From Balaenoptera acutorostrata (taxonomy: Eukaryota > Chordata > Mammalia > Artiodactyla > Balaenopteridae), in assembly GCF_949987535.1 (NCBI RefSeq), contig NC_080082.1:43153874-43217873 (forward strand): a stretch of 64,000 nucleotides of DNA. Reading direction: 5' to 3'. The position numbers were made by a program, and so were the translations under genes. Below, one piece after another: positions 36,304 through 48,005 of the stretch; position 1 is the stretch's first letter; each line of letters starts with the position of its first letter. The notes under the pieces are model-generated. The model was given only the letters and a program-made list of their open reading frames with translations. It had not been told where the DNA came from and searched no databases.

Positions 36304-39300
36304 ATGGATGAAACCAACTGGGAAAAGAGCCGTTCTTAGCTGGGGACCATGGTGTCTTTCCCTAGTCTACACAGCAACAGCACTCTGAGTGAAACGAGAT
36401 GCTGGCGTTTGGTAGCAAAATCTCCTATTCTGAAGAGAAACGTTTCGTTGTAAGCGGGTTGCATCAGCCTTGCCTCATTTTCACAAGTGGCTATAAAGGA
36501 GGGCAGTCAGTAGGCCTCACCCTTCAAGCCCACTCCAATTTCCTAGAGAAAACACCAGGCCTCGGTGTGCTTTCCTGTGGCAAGTAACCTTTGCTTTCAT
36601 TCCTTAGAGGGCACTTTGGCTCAGAACTGCCGTATCCCAAGGATTCTGGAATGTTCAGCCCGATTGTTTGAGAACAGCTTTTCTGGCTCTTTCATGGATG
36701 AAACCAACTGGGAAAAGAGCTGTTCTAACCTGGGGACCATGGTGTCTTTCCCTAGTCTACACAGAAACAGCACTCTGAGGGAGAGGAGCTGCTGGCGTTT
36801 GGTAGCAAAATCTCCTATTCTGAAGAGAAACATTTCTTTGCAAACGGGTTGCATCAGCCTTGCCACATTTCCTCAACTGGCTTTAAAGAAGGGCAGTCAC
36901 TTGGCAGACTTCCTTGAGTCCCTGCTTCCCAGGCTGGAAACTTTGCTTTCATTCCTTAGTTAGCACATTTGGTCAGGACGGCCTTATCCCAAGGATTCAG
37001 GGATGTGCAGCCCGATTACTTGAGATCAGCCCTTCTGGCTCTTTCATGGCTGAAGCCAACTGGGAAAAGAGCCGTTCTAAGCTGGGTACCATGGTGTCTT
37101 ACCCTAGTCTACACAGAAACAGCGCCCTGAGGGAAACGAGCTGCTGGCATTTGGTAGCACAATCTCCTATTCTGAAGAGAAACATTCCGTTGTAAGCGGG
37201 TTACATCAGCCTTGTCACATTTTCTCAACTGGCTTTAAAGTAGGGTAGTCATTTGGCAAACTTATTTGAGGCCCTGCTTCCCAGGCTGGAAAGTTTGCTT
37301 TCATTCCTTAGGTAGCACATTGGCTCAGGACGGCCTTACCCCAAGGATTCAGGGATGTGCAGCCCGATTACTTGAGATCAGCCCTTCTGGCTCTTTCATG
37401 GATGAAACCAACTGGGAAAAGAGCCGTTCTAAGCTGGGGACCATGGTGTCTTTCCCTAGTCTACACAGAAACAGCACTCTGAGTGAAACGAGCTGCTGGC
37501 ATTTCGTAGCAAATCTCCTATTCTGAAGAGAAACATTTCGTTGTAAGCGGGTTGTATCAGCCTTGCCACGTTTTCTCAACTGGGTATAAAGGAGGGCAGT
37601 CAGTAGTCCTCACCCTTCAAACCTACTCCAATTTCATAGAGGAAACACCAAGCCTCGGTATGGTCTCCTGTGGCAAGGAAACTTTGCTTTCATTCCTTAG
37701 GTGGCACATTGGCTCAGAACGGCCCTACCCCAAGGATTCAGGGATGTGCAGCCCGATTACTTGAGATCAGCCCTTCTGGCTCTTTCATGGCTGAAACCAA
37801 CTGGGAAAAGAGCCGTTCTAAGCTGGGGACCATGGTGTCTTACCCTAGTCTACACAGAAACAGCACTCTGAGGGAGAGGAGCTGCTGGTGTTTGGTAGCA
37901 AAATCTCCTATTCTGAAGAGAAACGTTTCGTTGTAAGCGGGTTGCATCAGCCTTGCCTCATTTTCACAAGTGGCTATAAAGGAGGGCAGTCAGTAGGCCT
38001 CACCCTTCAAGCCCACTCCAATTTCCTTGAGAAAACACCAGGCCTCGGTGTGCTTTCCTGTGGCAAGTAAACTTTGCTTTCATTCCTTAGAGGGCACTTT
38101 GGCTCAGAACTGCCCTATCCCAAGGATTCTGGAATGTTCAGCCCGATTGTTTGAGAACAGCTTTTCTGGCTCTTTCATGGATGAAACCAACTGGGAAAAG
38201 AGCCGTTCTAAGCTGGGGACCATGGTGTCTTTCCCTAGTCTACACAGAAACAGCACTCTGAGGGAGAGGAGCTGCTGGCGTTTGGTAGCAAAATCTCCTA
38301 TTCTGAAGAGAAACATTTCTTTGCAAGCGGGTTGCATCAGCCTTGCCACATTTCTCAACTGGCTTTAAAGAAGGGCAGTCAGATGGCAGACTTACTTGAG
38401 GCCCTGCTTCCCAGGCTGGAAATTTTACTTTCATTCCTTAGTTAGCACATTGGCTCAGGACGGCCTTACCCCAAGGATTCAGGGATGTGCAGCCCGATTA
38501 CTTGAGATCAGCCCTTCCGGCTCTTTCATGGGTGAAACCACCTGGGAAAAGAGCCGTTCTTAGCTGGGGACCATGGTGTCTTTCCCTAGTCTACACAGAA
38601 ACAGCACTCTGAGTGAAACGAGATGCTGGCGTTTGGTAGCAAAATCTCCTATTCTGAAGAGAAACATTTCCTTGTAAGCGGGTTGCCTCAGCCTTGCCTC
38701 ATTTTCACAAGTGGCTATAAAGGAGGGCAGTCAGTAGGCCTCACCCTTGAAGCCCACTCCAATTTCCTAGAGAAAACACCAGGCCTCGATGTGCTTTCCT
38801 GTGGCAAGTAAACTTTGCTTTCATTCCTTAGGGGGCACTTTGGCTCAGAACTGCCCTACCCCAAGGATTCAGGAATGTTCAGCCCGATTGTTTGAGAACA
38901 GCTTTTCTGGCTCTTTCATGGATGAAACCAACTGGGAAAAGAGCCGTTCTAAGCTGGGGACCATGGTGTCTTTCCCTACTCTACACAGAAACAGCACTCT
39001 GAGGGAGACGAGCTGCTGGCGTTTGGTAGCACAATCTCCTATTCTGAAGAGAAACATTTCGTTGTAAGCGGGTTGCATCAGCCTTGCCACATGTTCTCAA
39101 CTGGGTTTAAAGAAGGGCAGTCAGTTGGCAGACTTCCTTGAGGCCCTGCTTCCCAGGCTGGAAACTTTGCTTTCATTCCATAGTTAGCACATTGGCTCAG
39201 GACGGCCTTACCACTAGGATTCAGGGATGTGCAGCCCAATTACTTGAGATCAGCACTTCTGGCTCTTTCATGGATGAAACCAACTGGGAAAAGAGCCGTT

Positions 39301-41453
39301 CTAAGCTGGGGACCATGGAGTCAACCTAGTCTACCCAGAAACAGCACTCTGAGTGAAACGAGATGCTGGCATTTGGTAGCAAAATCGCCTCTTCTGAAGA
39401 GAAACATTTCGTTGTAAGCGGGTTGCATCAGCCTTGCCTCATTTTCACAAGTGGCTATAAAGGAGGGCAGTCAGTAGGCCTCACCCTTCAAGCCTACTCC
39501 AATTTCCTAGAGAAAACACCAGGCCTCGGTGTGCTTTCCTGTGGCAAGTAAACTATGCTTTCATTCCTTAGGGGGCACTTTGGCTCAGAACTGGCCTATC
39601 CCAAGGATTCAGGAATGTTCAGCCCGATTGTTTGAGAACAGCTTTTCTGGCTCTTTCATGGATGAAACCAACTGGGAAAAGAGCCGTTCTAAGCTGGGGA
39701 CCATGGTGTCTTTCCCTAGTCTACACAGAAACAGCACTCTGAGGGAGAGGAGCTGCTGGCGTTTGGTAGCACAATCTCCTATTCTGAAGAGAAACATTTC
39801 GTTGTAAGTGGGATGCATCAGCCTTGCCACATTTTCTCAACTGGCTTTAAAGAAGGGCAGTCAGTTGGCAGACTTCTTTGAGGCCCTGCTTCCCAGGCTG
39901 GAAACTTTGCTTTCATTCCTTCCTTAGCACATTGGCTCAGGACGGCCTTACCCCAAGGATTCAGGGATGTGCAGCCCGATTACTTGAGATCAGCCCTTCT
40001 GGCTCTTTAATGGCTGAAACCTACTGGGAAAAGAGCCGTTCTAAGCTGGGGACCATGGTGTCTTTCCCTAGTCTACACAGAAACAGCACTCTGAGGGAGA
40101 GGAGCTGCTGGCGTTTGGTAGCAAAATCTCCTATTCTGAAGAGAAACATTTCTTTGCAAGCTGGTTGCATCAGCCTTGCCACATTTTCTCAACTGGCTTT
40201 AAAGAAGGGCAGTCAGGTGGCAGACTTACTTGAGGCCCTGCTTCCCAGGCTGGAAATTTTACTTTCATTCCTTAGTTAGCACATTGGCTCAGGACGGCCT
40301 TACCCCAAGGATTCAGGGATGTGCAGCCCGATTACTTGAGATCAGCCCTTCCGGCTCTTTCATGGGTGAAACCACCTGGGAAAAGAGCCGTTCTTAGCTG
40401 GGGACCATGGTGTCTTTCCCTAGTCTACACAGAAACAGCACTCTGAGTGAAACGAGATGCTGGCGTTTGGTAGCAAAATCTCCTATTCTGAAGAGAAACA
40501 TTTCCTTGTAAGCGGGTTGCCTCAGCCTTGTCTCATTTTCACAAGTGGTTATAAAGGAGGGCAGTCAGTAGGCCTCAACCTTCAAGCCCACTCCAATTTC
40601 CTTGAGAAAACACCAGGCCTCGGTGTGCTTTCCTGTGGCAAGTAAACTTTGCTTTCATTCCTTAGAGGGCACTTTGGCTCAGAACTGCCCTATCCCAAGG
40701 ATTCTGGAATGTTCAGCCCGATTGTTTGAGAACAGCTTTTCTGGCTCTTTCATGGATGAAACCAACTGGGAAAAGAGCCGTTCTAAGCTGGGGACCATGG
40801 TGTCTTTCCCTAGTCTACACAGAAACAGCACTCTGAGGGAGAGGAGCTGCTGGCGTTTGGTAGCAAAATCTCCTTTTCTGAAGAGAAACATTTCTTTGCA
40901 AGCGGGTTGCATCAGCCTTGCCACATTTCTCAACTGGCTTTAAAGAAGGGCAGTCAGGTGGCAGACTTACTTGAGGCCCTGCTTCCCAGGCTGGAAACTT
41001 TGCTTTCATTCCTTAGGTGGCACATTGGCTCAGGACTGCCTTACCCCAAGGATTCAGGGATGTGCAGCCCGATTACTTGAGATCAGCCCTTCAGGCTCTT
41101 TCATGGCTGAAACCAACTGGGAAAAGTGCCGTTCTAAGCAGGGGACCATGGTGTCTTTCCCTAGTCTACACAGAAACAGCGCTCTGAGGGAAACGAGCTT
41201 CTGGCATTTGGTAGCAAAATCTGCTATGTGAAGAGAAACATTTCGCTGTAAGTGGGTTGCATCAGCCTTGCCACATTTTCTCAACTGGCTTTAAAGGAGG
41301 GCAGTCAATTGGCAAACTTCCTTGAGGCCCTGCTTCCCAAGCTGTAAAATTTGCTTTCATTCCTTAGTTGGCACATTGGCTCAGGACTGCCTTACCCCAA
41401 AGATTCAGGGATGTGCAGCCCTATTAGTTGAGATCAGCCCTTCTGGCTCTTTC
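36304..41453 (+). repeat. 14-monomer HOR, copy 3 (5150 bp)
   Basis: The offset from copy 2 is exactly 5150. The private changes I noticed are CAGATGGCAG for CAGGTGGCAG near 38381 and CTTGTCTCA for CTTGCCTCA near 40528. The box pattern is the same as in the other copies. Confidence 0.9.
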
Positions 41454-44400
41454 ATGGATGAAACCAACTGGGAAAAGAGCCGTTCTTAGCTGGGGACCAT
41501 GGTGTCTTTCCCTAGTCTACACAGCAACAGCACTCTGAGTGAAACGAGATGCTGGCGTTTGGTAGCAAAATCTCCTATTCTGAAGAGAAACGTTTCGTTG
41601 TAAGCGGGTTGCATCAGCCTTGCCTCATTTTCACAAGTGGCTATAAAGGAGGGCAGTCAGTAGGCCTCACCCTTCAAGCCCACTCCAATTTCCTAGAGAA
41701 AACACCAGGCCTCGGTGTGCTTTCCTGTGGCAAGTAACCTTTGCTTTCATTCCTTAGAGGGCACTTTGGCTCAGAACTGCCGTATCCCAAGGATTCTGGA
41801 ATGTTCAGCCCGATTGTTTGAGAACAGCTTTTCTGGCTCTTTCATGGATGAAACCAACTGGGAAAAGAGCTGTTCTAACCTGGGGACCATGGTGTCTTTC
41901 CCTAGTCTACACAGAAACAGCACTCTGAGGGAGAGGAGCTGCTGGCGTTTGGTAGCAAAATCTCCTATTCTGAAGAGAAACATTTCTTTGCAAACGGGTT
42001 GCATCAGCCTTGCCACATTTCCTCAACTGGCTTTAAAGAAGGGCAGTCACTTGGCAGACTTCCTTGAGTCCCTGCTTCCCAGGCTGGAAACTTTGCTTTC
42101 ATTCCTTAGTTAGCACATTTGGTCAGGACGGCCTTATCCCAAGGATTCAGGGATGTGCAGCCCGATTACTTGAGATCAGCCCTTCTGGCTCTTTCATGGC
42201 TGAAGCCAACTGGGAAAAGAGCCGTTCTAAGCTGGGTACCATGGTGTCTTACCCTAGTCTACACAGAAACAGCGCCCTGAGGGAAACGAGCTGCTGGCAT
42301 TTGGTAGCACAATCTCCTATTCTGAAGAGAAACATTCCGTTGTAAGCGGGTTACATCAGCCTTGTCACATTTTCTCAACTGGCTTTAAAGTAGGGTAGTC
42401 ATTTGGCAAACTTATTTGAGGCCCTGCTTCCCAGGCTGGAAAGTTTGCTTTCATTCCTTAGGTAGCACATTGGCTCAGGACGGCCTTACCCCAAGGATTC
42501 AGGGATGTGCAGCCCGATTACTTGAGATCAGCCCTTCTGGCTCTTTCATGGATGAAACCAACTGGGAAAAGAGCCGTTCTAAGCTGGGGACCATGGTGTC
42601 TTTCCCTAGTCTACACAGAAACAGCACTCTGAGTGAAACGAGCTGCTGGCATTTCGTAGCAAATCTCCTATTCTGAAGAGAAACATTTCGTTGTAAGCGG
42701 GTTGTATCAGCCTTGCCACGTTTTCTCAACTGGGTATAAAGGAGGGCAGTCAGTAGTCCTCACCCTTCAAACCTACTCCAATTTCATAGAGGAAACACCA
42801 AGCCTCGGTATGGTCTCCTGTGGCAAGGAAACTTTGCTTTCATTCCTTAGGTGGCACATTGGCTCAGAACGGCCCTACCCCAAGGATTCAGGGATGTGCA
42901 GCCCGATTACTTGAGATCAGCCCTTCTGGCTCTTTCATGGCTGAAACCAACTGGGAAAAGAGCCGTTCTAAGCTGGGGACCATGGTGTCTTACCCTAGTC
43001 TACACAGAAACAGCACTCTGAGGGAGAGGAGCTGCTGGTGTTTGGTAGCAAAATCTCCTATTCTGAAGAGAAACGTTTCGTTGTAAGCGGGTTGCATCAG
43101 CCTTGCCTCATTTTCACAAGTGGCTATAAAGGAGGGCAGTCAGTAGGCCTCACCCTTCAAGCCCACTCCAATTTCCTTGAGAAAACACCAGGCCTCGGTG
43201 TGCTTTCCTGTGGCAAGTAAACTTTGCTTTCATTCCTTAGAGGGCACTTTGGCTCAGAACTGCCCTATCCCAAGGATTCTGGAATGTTCAGCCCGATTGT
43301 TTGAGAACAGCTTTTCTGGCTCTTTCATGGATGAAACCAACTGGGAAAAGAGCCGTTCTAAGCTGGGGACCATGGTGTCTTTCCCTAGTCTACACAGAAA
43401 CAGCACTCTGAGGGAGAGGAGCTGCTGGCGTTTGGTAGCAAAATCTCCTATTCTGAAGAGAAACATTTCTTTGCAAGCGGGTTGCATCAGCCTTGCCACA
43501 TTTCTCAACTGGCTTTAAAGAAGGGCAGTCAGGTGGCAGACTTACTTGAGGCCCTGCTTCCCAGGCTGGAAATTTTACTTTCATTCCTTAGTTAGCACAT
43601 TGGCTCAGGACGGCCTTACCCCAAGGATTCAGGGATGTGCAGCCCGATTACTTGAGATCAGCCCTTCCGGCTCTTTCATGGGTGAAACCACCTGGGAAAA
43701 GAGCCGTTCTTAGCTGGGGACCATGGTGTCTTTCCCTAGTCTACACAGAAACAGCACTCTGAGTGAAACGAGATGCTGGCGTTTGGTAGCAAAATCTCCT
43801 ATTCTGAAGAGAAACATTTCCTTGTAAGCGGGTTGCCTCAGCCTTGCCTCATTTTCACAAGTGGCTATAAAGGAGGGCAGTCAGTAGGCCTCACCCTTGA
43901 AGCCCACTCCAATTTCCTAGAGAAAACACCAGGCCTCGATGTGCTTTCCTGTGGCAAGTAAACTTTGCTTTCATTCCTTAGGGGGCACTTTGGCTCAGAA
44001 CTGCCCTACCCCAAGGATTCAGGAATGTTCAGCCCGATTGTTTGAGAACAGCTTTTCTGGCTCTTTCATGGATGAAACCAACTGGGAAAAGAGCCGTTCT
44101 AAGCTGGGGACCATGGTGTCTTTCCCTACTCTACACAGAAACAGCACTCTGAGGGAGACGAGCTGCTGGCGTTTGGTAGCACAATCTCCTATTCTGAAGA
44201 GAAACATTTCGTTGTAAGCGGGTTGCATCAGCCTTGCCACATGTTCTCAACTGGGTTTAAAGAAGGGCAGTCAGTTGGCAGACTTCCTTGAGGCCCTGCT
44301 TCCCAGGCTGGAAACTTTGCTTTCATTCCATAGTTAGCACATTGGCTCAGGACGGCCTTACCACTAGGATTCAGGGATGTGCAGCCCAATTACTTGAGAT

Positions 44401-45769
44401 CAGCACTTCTGGCTCTTTCATGGATGAAACCAACTGGGAAAAGAGCCGTTCTAAGCTGGGGACCATGGAGTCAACCTAGTCTACCCAGAAACAGCACTCT
44501 GAGTGAAACGAGATGCTGGCATTTGGTAGCAAAATCGCCTCTTCTGAAGAGAAACATTTCGTTGTAAGCGGGTTGCATCAGCCTTGCCTCATTTTCACAA
44601 GTGGCTATAAAGGAGGGCAGTCAGTAGGCCTCACCCTTCAAGCCTACTCCAATTTCCTAGAGAAAACACCAGGCCTCGGTGTGCTTTCCTGTGGCAAGTA
44701 AACTATGCTTTCATTCCTTAGGGGGCACTTTGGCTCAGAACTGGCCTATCCCAAGGATTCAGGAATGTTCAGCCCGATTGTTTGAGAACAGCTTTTCTGG
44801 CTCTTTCATGGATGAAACCAACTGGGAAAAGAGCCGTTCTAAGCTGGGGACCATGGTGTCTTTCCCTAGTCTACACAGAAACAGCACTCTGAGGGAGAGG
44901 AGCTGCTGGCGTTTGGTAGCACAATCTCCTATTCTGAAGAGAAACATTTCGTTGTAAGTGGGATGCATCAGCCTTGCCACATTTTCTCAACTGGCTTTAA
45001 AGAAGGGCAGTCAGTTGGCAGACTTCTTTGAGGCCCTGCTTCCCAGGCTGGAAACTTTGCTTTCATTCCTTCCTTAGCACATTGGCTCAGGACGGCCTTA
45101 CCCCAAGGATTCAGGGATGTGCAGCCCGATTACTTGAGATCAGCCCTTCTGGCTCTTTAATGGCTGAAACCTACTGGGAAAAGAGCCGTTCTAAGCTGGG
45201 GACCATGGTGTCTTTCCCTAGTCTACACAGAAACAGCACTCTGAGGGAGAGGAGCTGCTGGCGTTTGGTAGCAAAATCTCCTATTCTGAAGAGAAACATT
45301 TCTTTGCAAGCTGGTTGCATCAGCCTTGCCACATTTTCTCAACTGGCTTTAAAGAAGGGCAGTCAGGTGGCAGACTTACTTGAGGCCCTGCTTCCCAGGC
45401 TGGAAATTTTACTTTCATTCCTTAGTTAGCACATTGGCTCAGGACGGCCTTACCCCAAGGATTCAGGGATGTGCAGCCCGATTACTTGAGATCAGCCCTT
45501 CCGGCTCTTTCATGGGTGAAACCACCTGGGAAAAGAGCCGTTCTTAGCTGGGGACCATGGTGTCTTTCCCTAGTCTACACAGAAACAGCACTCTGAGTGA
45601 AACGAGATGCTGGCGTTTGGTAGCAAAATCTCCTATTCTGAAGAGAAACATTTCCTTGTAAGCGGGTTGCCTCAGCCTTGCCTCATTTTCACAAGTGGTT
45701 ATAAAGGAGGGCAGTCAGTAGGCCTCAACCTTCAAGCCCACTCCAATTTCCTTGAGAAAACACCAGGCC
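41454..45769 (+). repeat. 14-monomer HOR, copy 4, truncated after member 12
   Basis: Member starts are 41454, 41844, 42196, 42548, 42937, 43327, 43678, 44068, 44420, 44808, 45160 and 45512. Inside the long linker of member 12 the sequence leaves the 14-mer path: CTTGAGAAAACACCAGGCC is followed by ACGGTGTGC instead of TCGGTGTGC. From there it follows the hexamer member seen at 25302. The downstream hexamer-like sequence sits exactly 20,600 bp (4 x 5150) from its upstream counterpart (25302 against 45902, 25653 against 46253). Confidence 0.88.
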
Positions 45770-46521
45770 ACGGTGTGCTTTCCTGTGGCAAGTAAACTTT
45801 GCTTTCATTCCTTACGGGGCACTTTGGCTCAGAACTGCCCTACCCCAAGGATTCAGGAATGTTCATCCCGATTGTTTCAGAACAGCTTTTCTAGCTCTTT
45901 CATGGATGAAACCAACTGGGAAAAGAGCCGTTCTAAGCTGGGCACCATGGTGTCTTACCCTGGTCTAACAGAAACAGCACTCTGAGGGAGACGAGCTGCT
46001 GGCGTTTGGTAGCAAAATCTCCTATTCTGAAGAGAAACATTTCGTTGTAAGCGGGTTGCATCAGCCTTGTCACATTTTCTGAACTGGCTTTAAAGAAGGG
46101 CAGTCAGTTGGCAGACTTCCTTGAGTCCCTGCGTCCCAGGCTGGAAACTTTGCTTTCATTCCTTAGTTAGCACATTGGCTCAGGACGGCCTTACCCCAAG
46201 GATTCAGGGATGTGCAGCCCGATTATTTGAGATCAGCCCTTCTGGCTCTTTCATGGATGAAACCAACTGGGAAAAGAGCCGTTCTAAGCTGGGGACCATG
46301 GTGTCTTTCCCTAGTCTACACAGAAACAGCACTCTGAGGGAGAGGACCTGCTGGCGTTTGGTAGCAAAATCTCCTATTCTGAAGAGAAACATTTCTTTGC
46401 AAGCGGGCTGCATCAGCCTTGCCACATTTTCTCAACTGGCTTTAAAGGAGGGCAGTCAATTGGCACACTTCCTTGAGGCCCTGCTTCCCAGGCTGTAAAA
46501 TTTGCTTTCATTCCTTAGTTG

Positions 46522-47263
46522 GCACATTGGCTCAGGACTGCCTTACCCCAAAGATTCAGGGATGTGCAGCCCTATTAGTTGAGATCAGCCCTTCTGGCTC
46601 TTTCATGGATGAAACCAACTGGGAAAAGAGCCGTTCTAAGCTGGGGACCATGGTGTCTTTCCCTAGTCTACACAGAAACAGCACTCTGAGTGAAACGAGA
46701 TGCTGGCGTTTGGTAGCAAAATCTCCTATTCTGAAGAGAAACGTTTCGTTGTAAGCGGGTTGCATCAGCCTTGTCTCATTTTCACAAGTGGCTATAACGG
46801 AGGGCAGTCAGTAGGCCTCACCCTTCAAGCCCACTCCAATTTCCTAGAGAAAACACCAGGCCTCGGTGTGCTTTCCTGTGGCAAGTAAACTTTGCTTTCA
46901 GTCCTTACAGGGAACTTTGGCTCAGAACTGCCCTATCCCAAGGATTCTGGAATGTTCAGCCCGATTGTTTGAAAACAGCTTTTCTGGCTCTTTCATGGAT
47001 GAAACCAACTGGGAAAAGAGCTGTTCTAAGCTGGGGACCATGGTGTCTTTCCCTAGTCTACACAGAAACAGCACTCTGAGGGAGAGGAGCTGCTGGCGTT
47101 TGGTAGCAAAATCTCCTATTCTGAAGAGAAACATTTCTTTGCAAACGGGTTGCATCAGCCTTGCCACATTTTCTCAACTGGCTTTAAAGAAGGGCAGTCA
47201 CTTGGCAGACTTCCTTGAGTCCCTGCTTCCCAGGCTGGAAACTTTGCTTTCATTCCTTCGTTA
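46522..47263 (+). repeat. 742-bp S+L dimer duplication, copy 1
   Basis: Paired with 47264-48005. The unit holds one monomer with an intact box plus an L linker, then one with a broken box plus an S linker. Diagnostic bases shared by both copies are GCTATAACGGAGG, TTTCAGTCCTTACAGGGAAC and TTTGAAAACAGC. I saw no difference between the copies. The corresponding region at about 56750-57491 has the dimer once, so this duplication arose after the larger 9.5-10.2 kb duplication, or was lost there. Confidence 0.85.
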
Positions 47264-48005
47264 GCACATTGGCTCAGGACTGCCTTACCCCAAAGATTCA
47301 GGGATGTGCAGCCCTATTAGTTGAGATCAGCCCTTCTGGCTCTTTCATGGATGAAACCAACTGGGAAAAGAGCCGTTCTAAGCTGGGGACCATGGTGTCT
47401 TTCCCTAGTCTACACAGAAACAGCACTCTGAGTGAAACGAGATGCTGGCGTTTGGTAGCAAAATCTCCTATTCTGAAGAGAAACGTTTCGTTGTAAGCGG
47501 GTTGCATCAGCCTTGTCTCATTTTCACAAGTGGCTATAACGGAGGGCAGTCAGTAGGCCTCACCCTTCAAGCCCACTCCAATTTCCTAGAGAAAACACCA
47601 GGCCTCGGTGTGCTTTCCTGTGGCAAGTAAACTTTGCTTTCAGTCCTTACAGGGAACTTTGGCTCAGAACTGCCCTATCCCAAGGATTCTGGAATGTTCA
47701 GCCCGATTGTTTGAAAACAGCTTTTCTGGCTCTTTCATGGATGAAACCAACTGGGAAAAGAGCTGTTCTAAGCTGGGGACCATGGTGTCTTTCCCTAGTC
47801 TACACAGAAACAGCACTCTGAGGGAGAGGAGCTGCTGGCGTTTGGTAGCAAAATCTCCTATTCTGAAGAGAAACATTTCTTTGCAAACGGGTTGCATCAG
47901 CCTTGCCACATTTTCTCAACTGGCTTTAAAGAAGGGCAGTCACTTGGCAGACTTCCTTGAGTCCCTGCTTCCCAGGCTGGAAACTTTGCTTTCATTCCTT
48001 CGTTA
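47264..48005 (+). repeat. 742-bp S+L dimer duplication, copy 2
   Basis: Second copy of the preceding unit. The joint lies between ATTCCTTCGTTAGC (47255-47268) and CAGGACTGCC (47275-47284), where the end of one broken-box monomer is fused to the front of another intact-box monomer. The second copy ends by returning to GGGTCAGGACGG at about 48013. Confidence 0.85.

Larger units (their letters stand above)
26144..44573 (+). promoter_or_regulatory. Intact CENP-B boxes of the 14-mer array (20 sites, 5 per unit)
   Basis: Copy 1: 26144, 27236, 27626, 28757, 29107. Copy 2: 31293, 32386, 32776, 33907, 34257. Copy 3: 36443, 37536, 37926, 39057, 39407. Copy 4: 41593, 42686, 43076, 44207, 44557. The pattern is identical in all four units. 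Each has a box-free gap of about 2.2 kb made of members 10-14, whose sites are mutated at core positions 5, 13 or 14. Confidence 0.87.
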
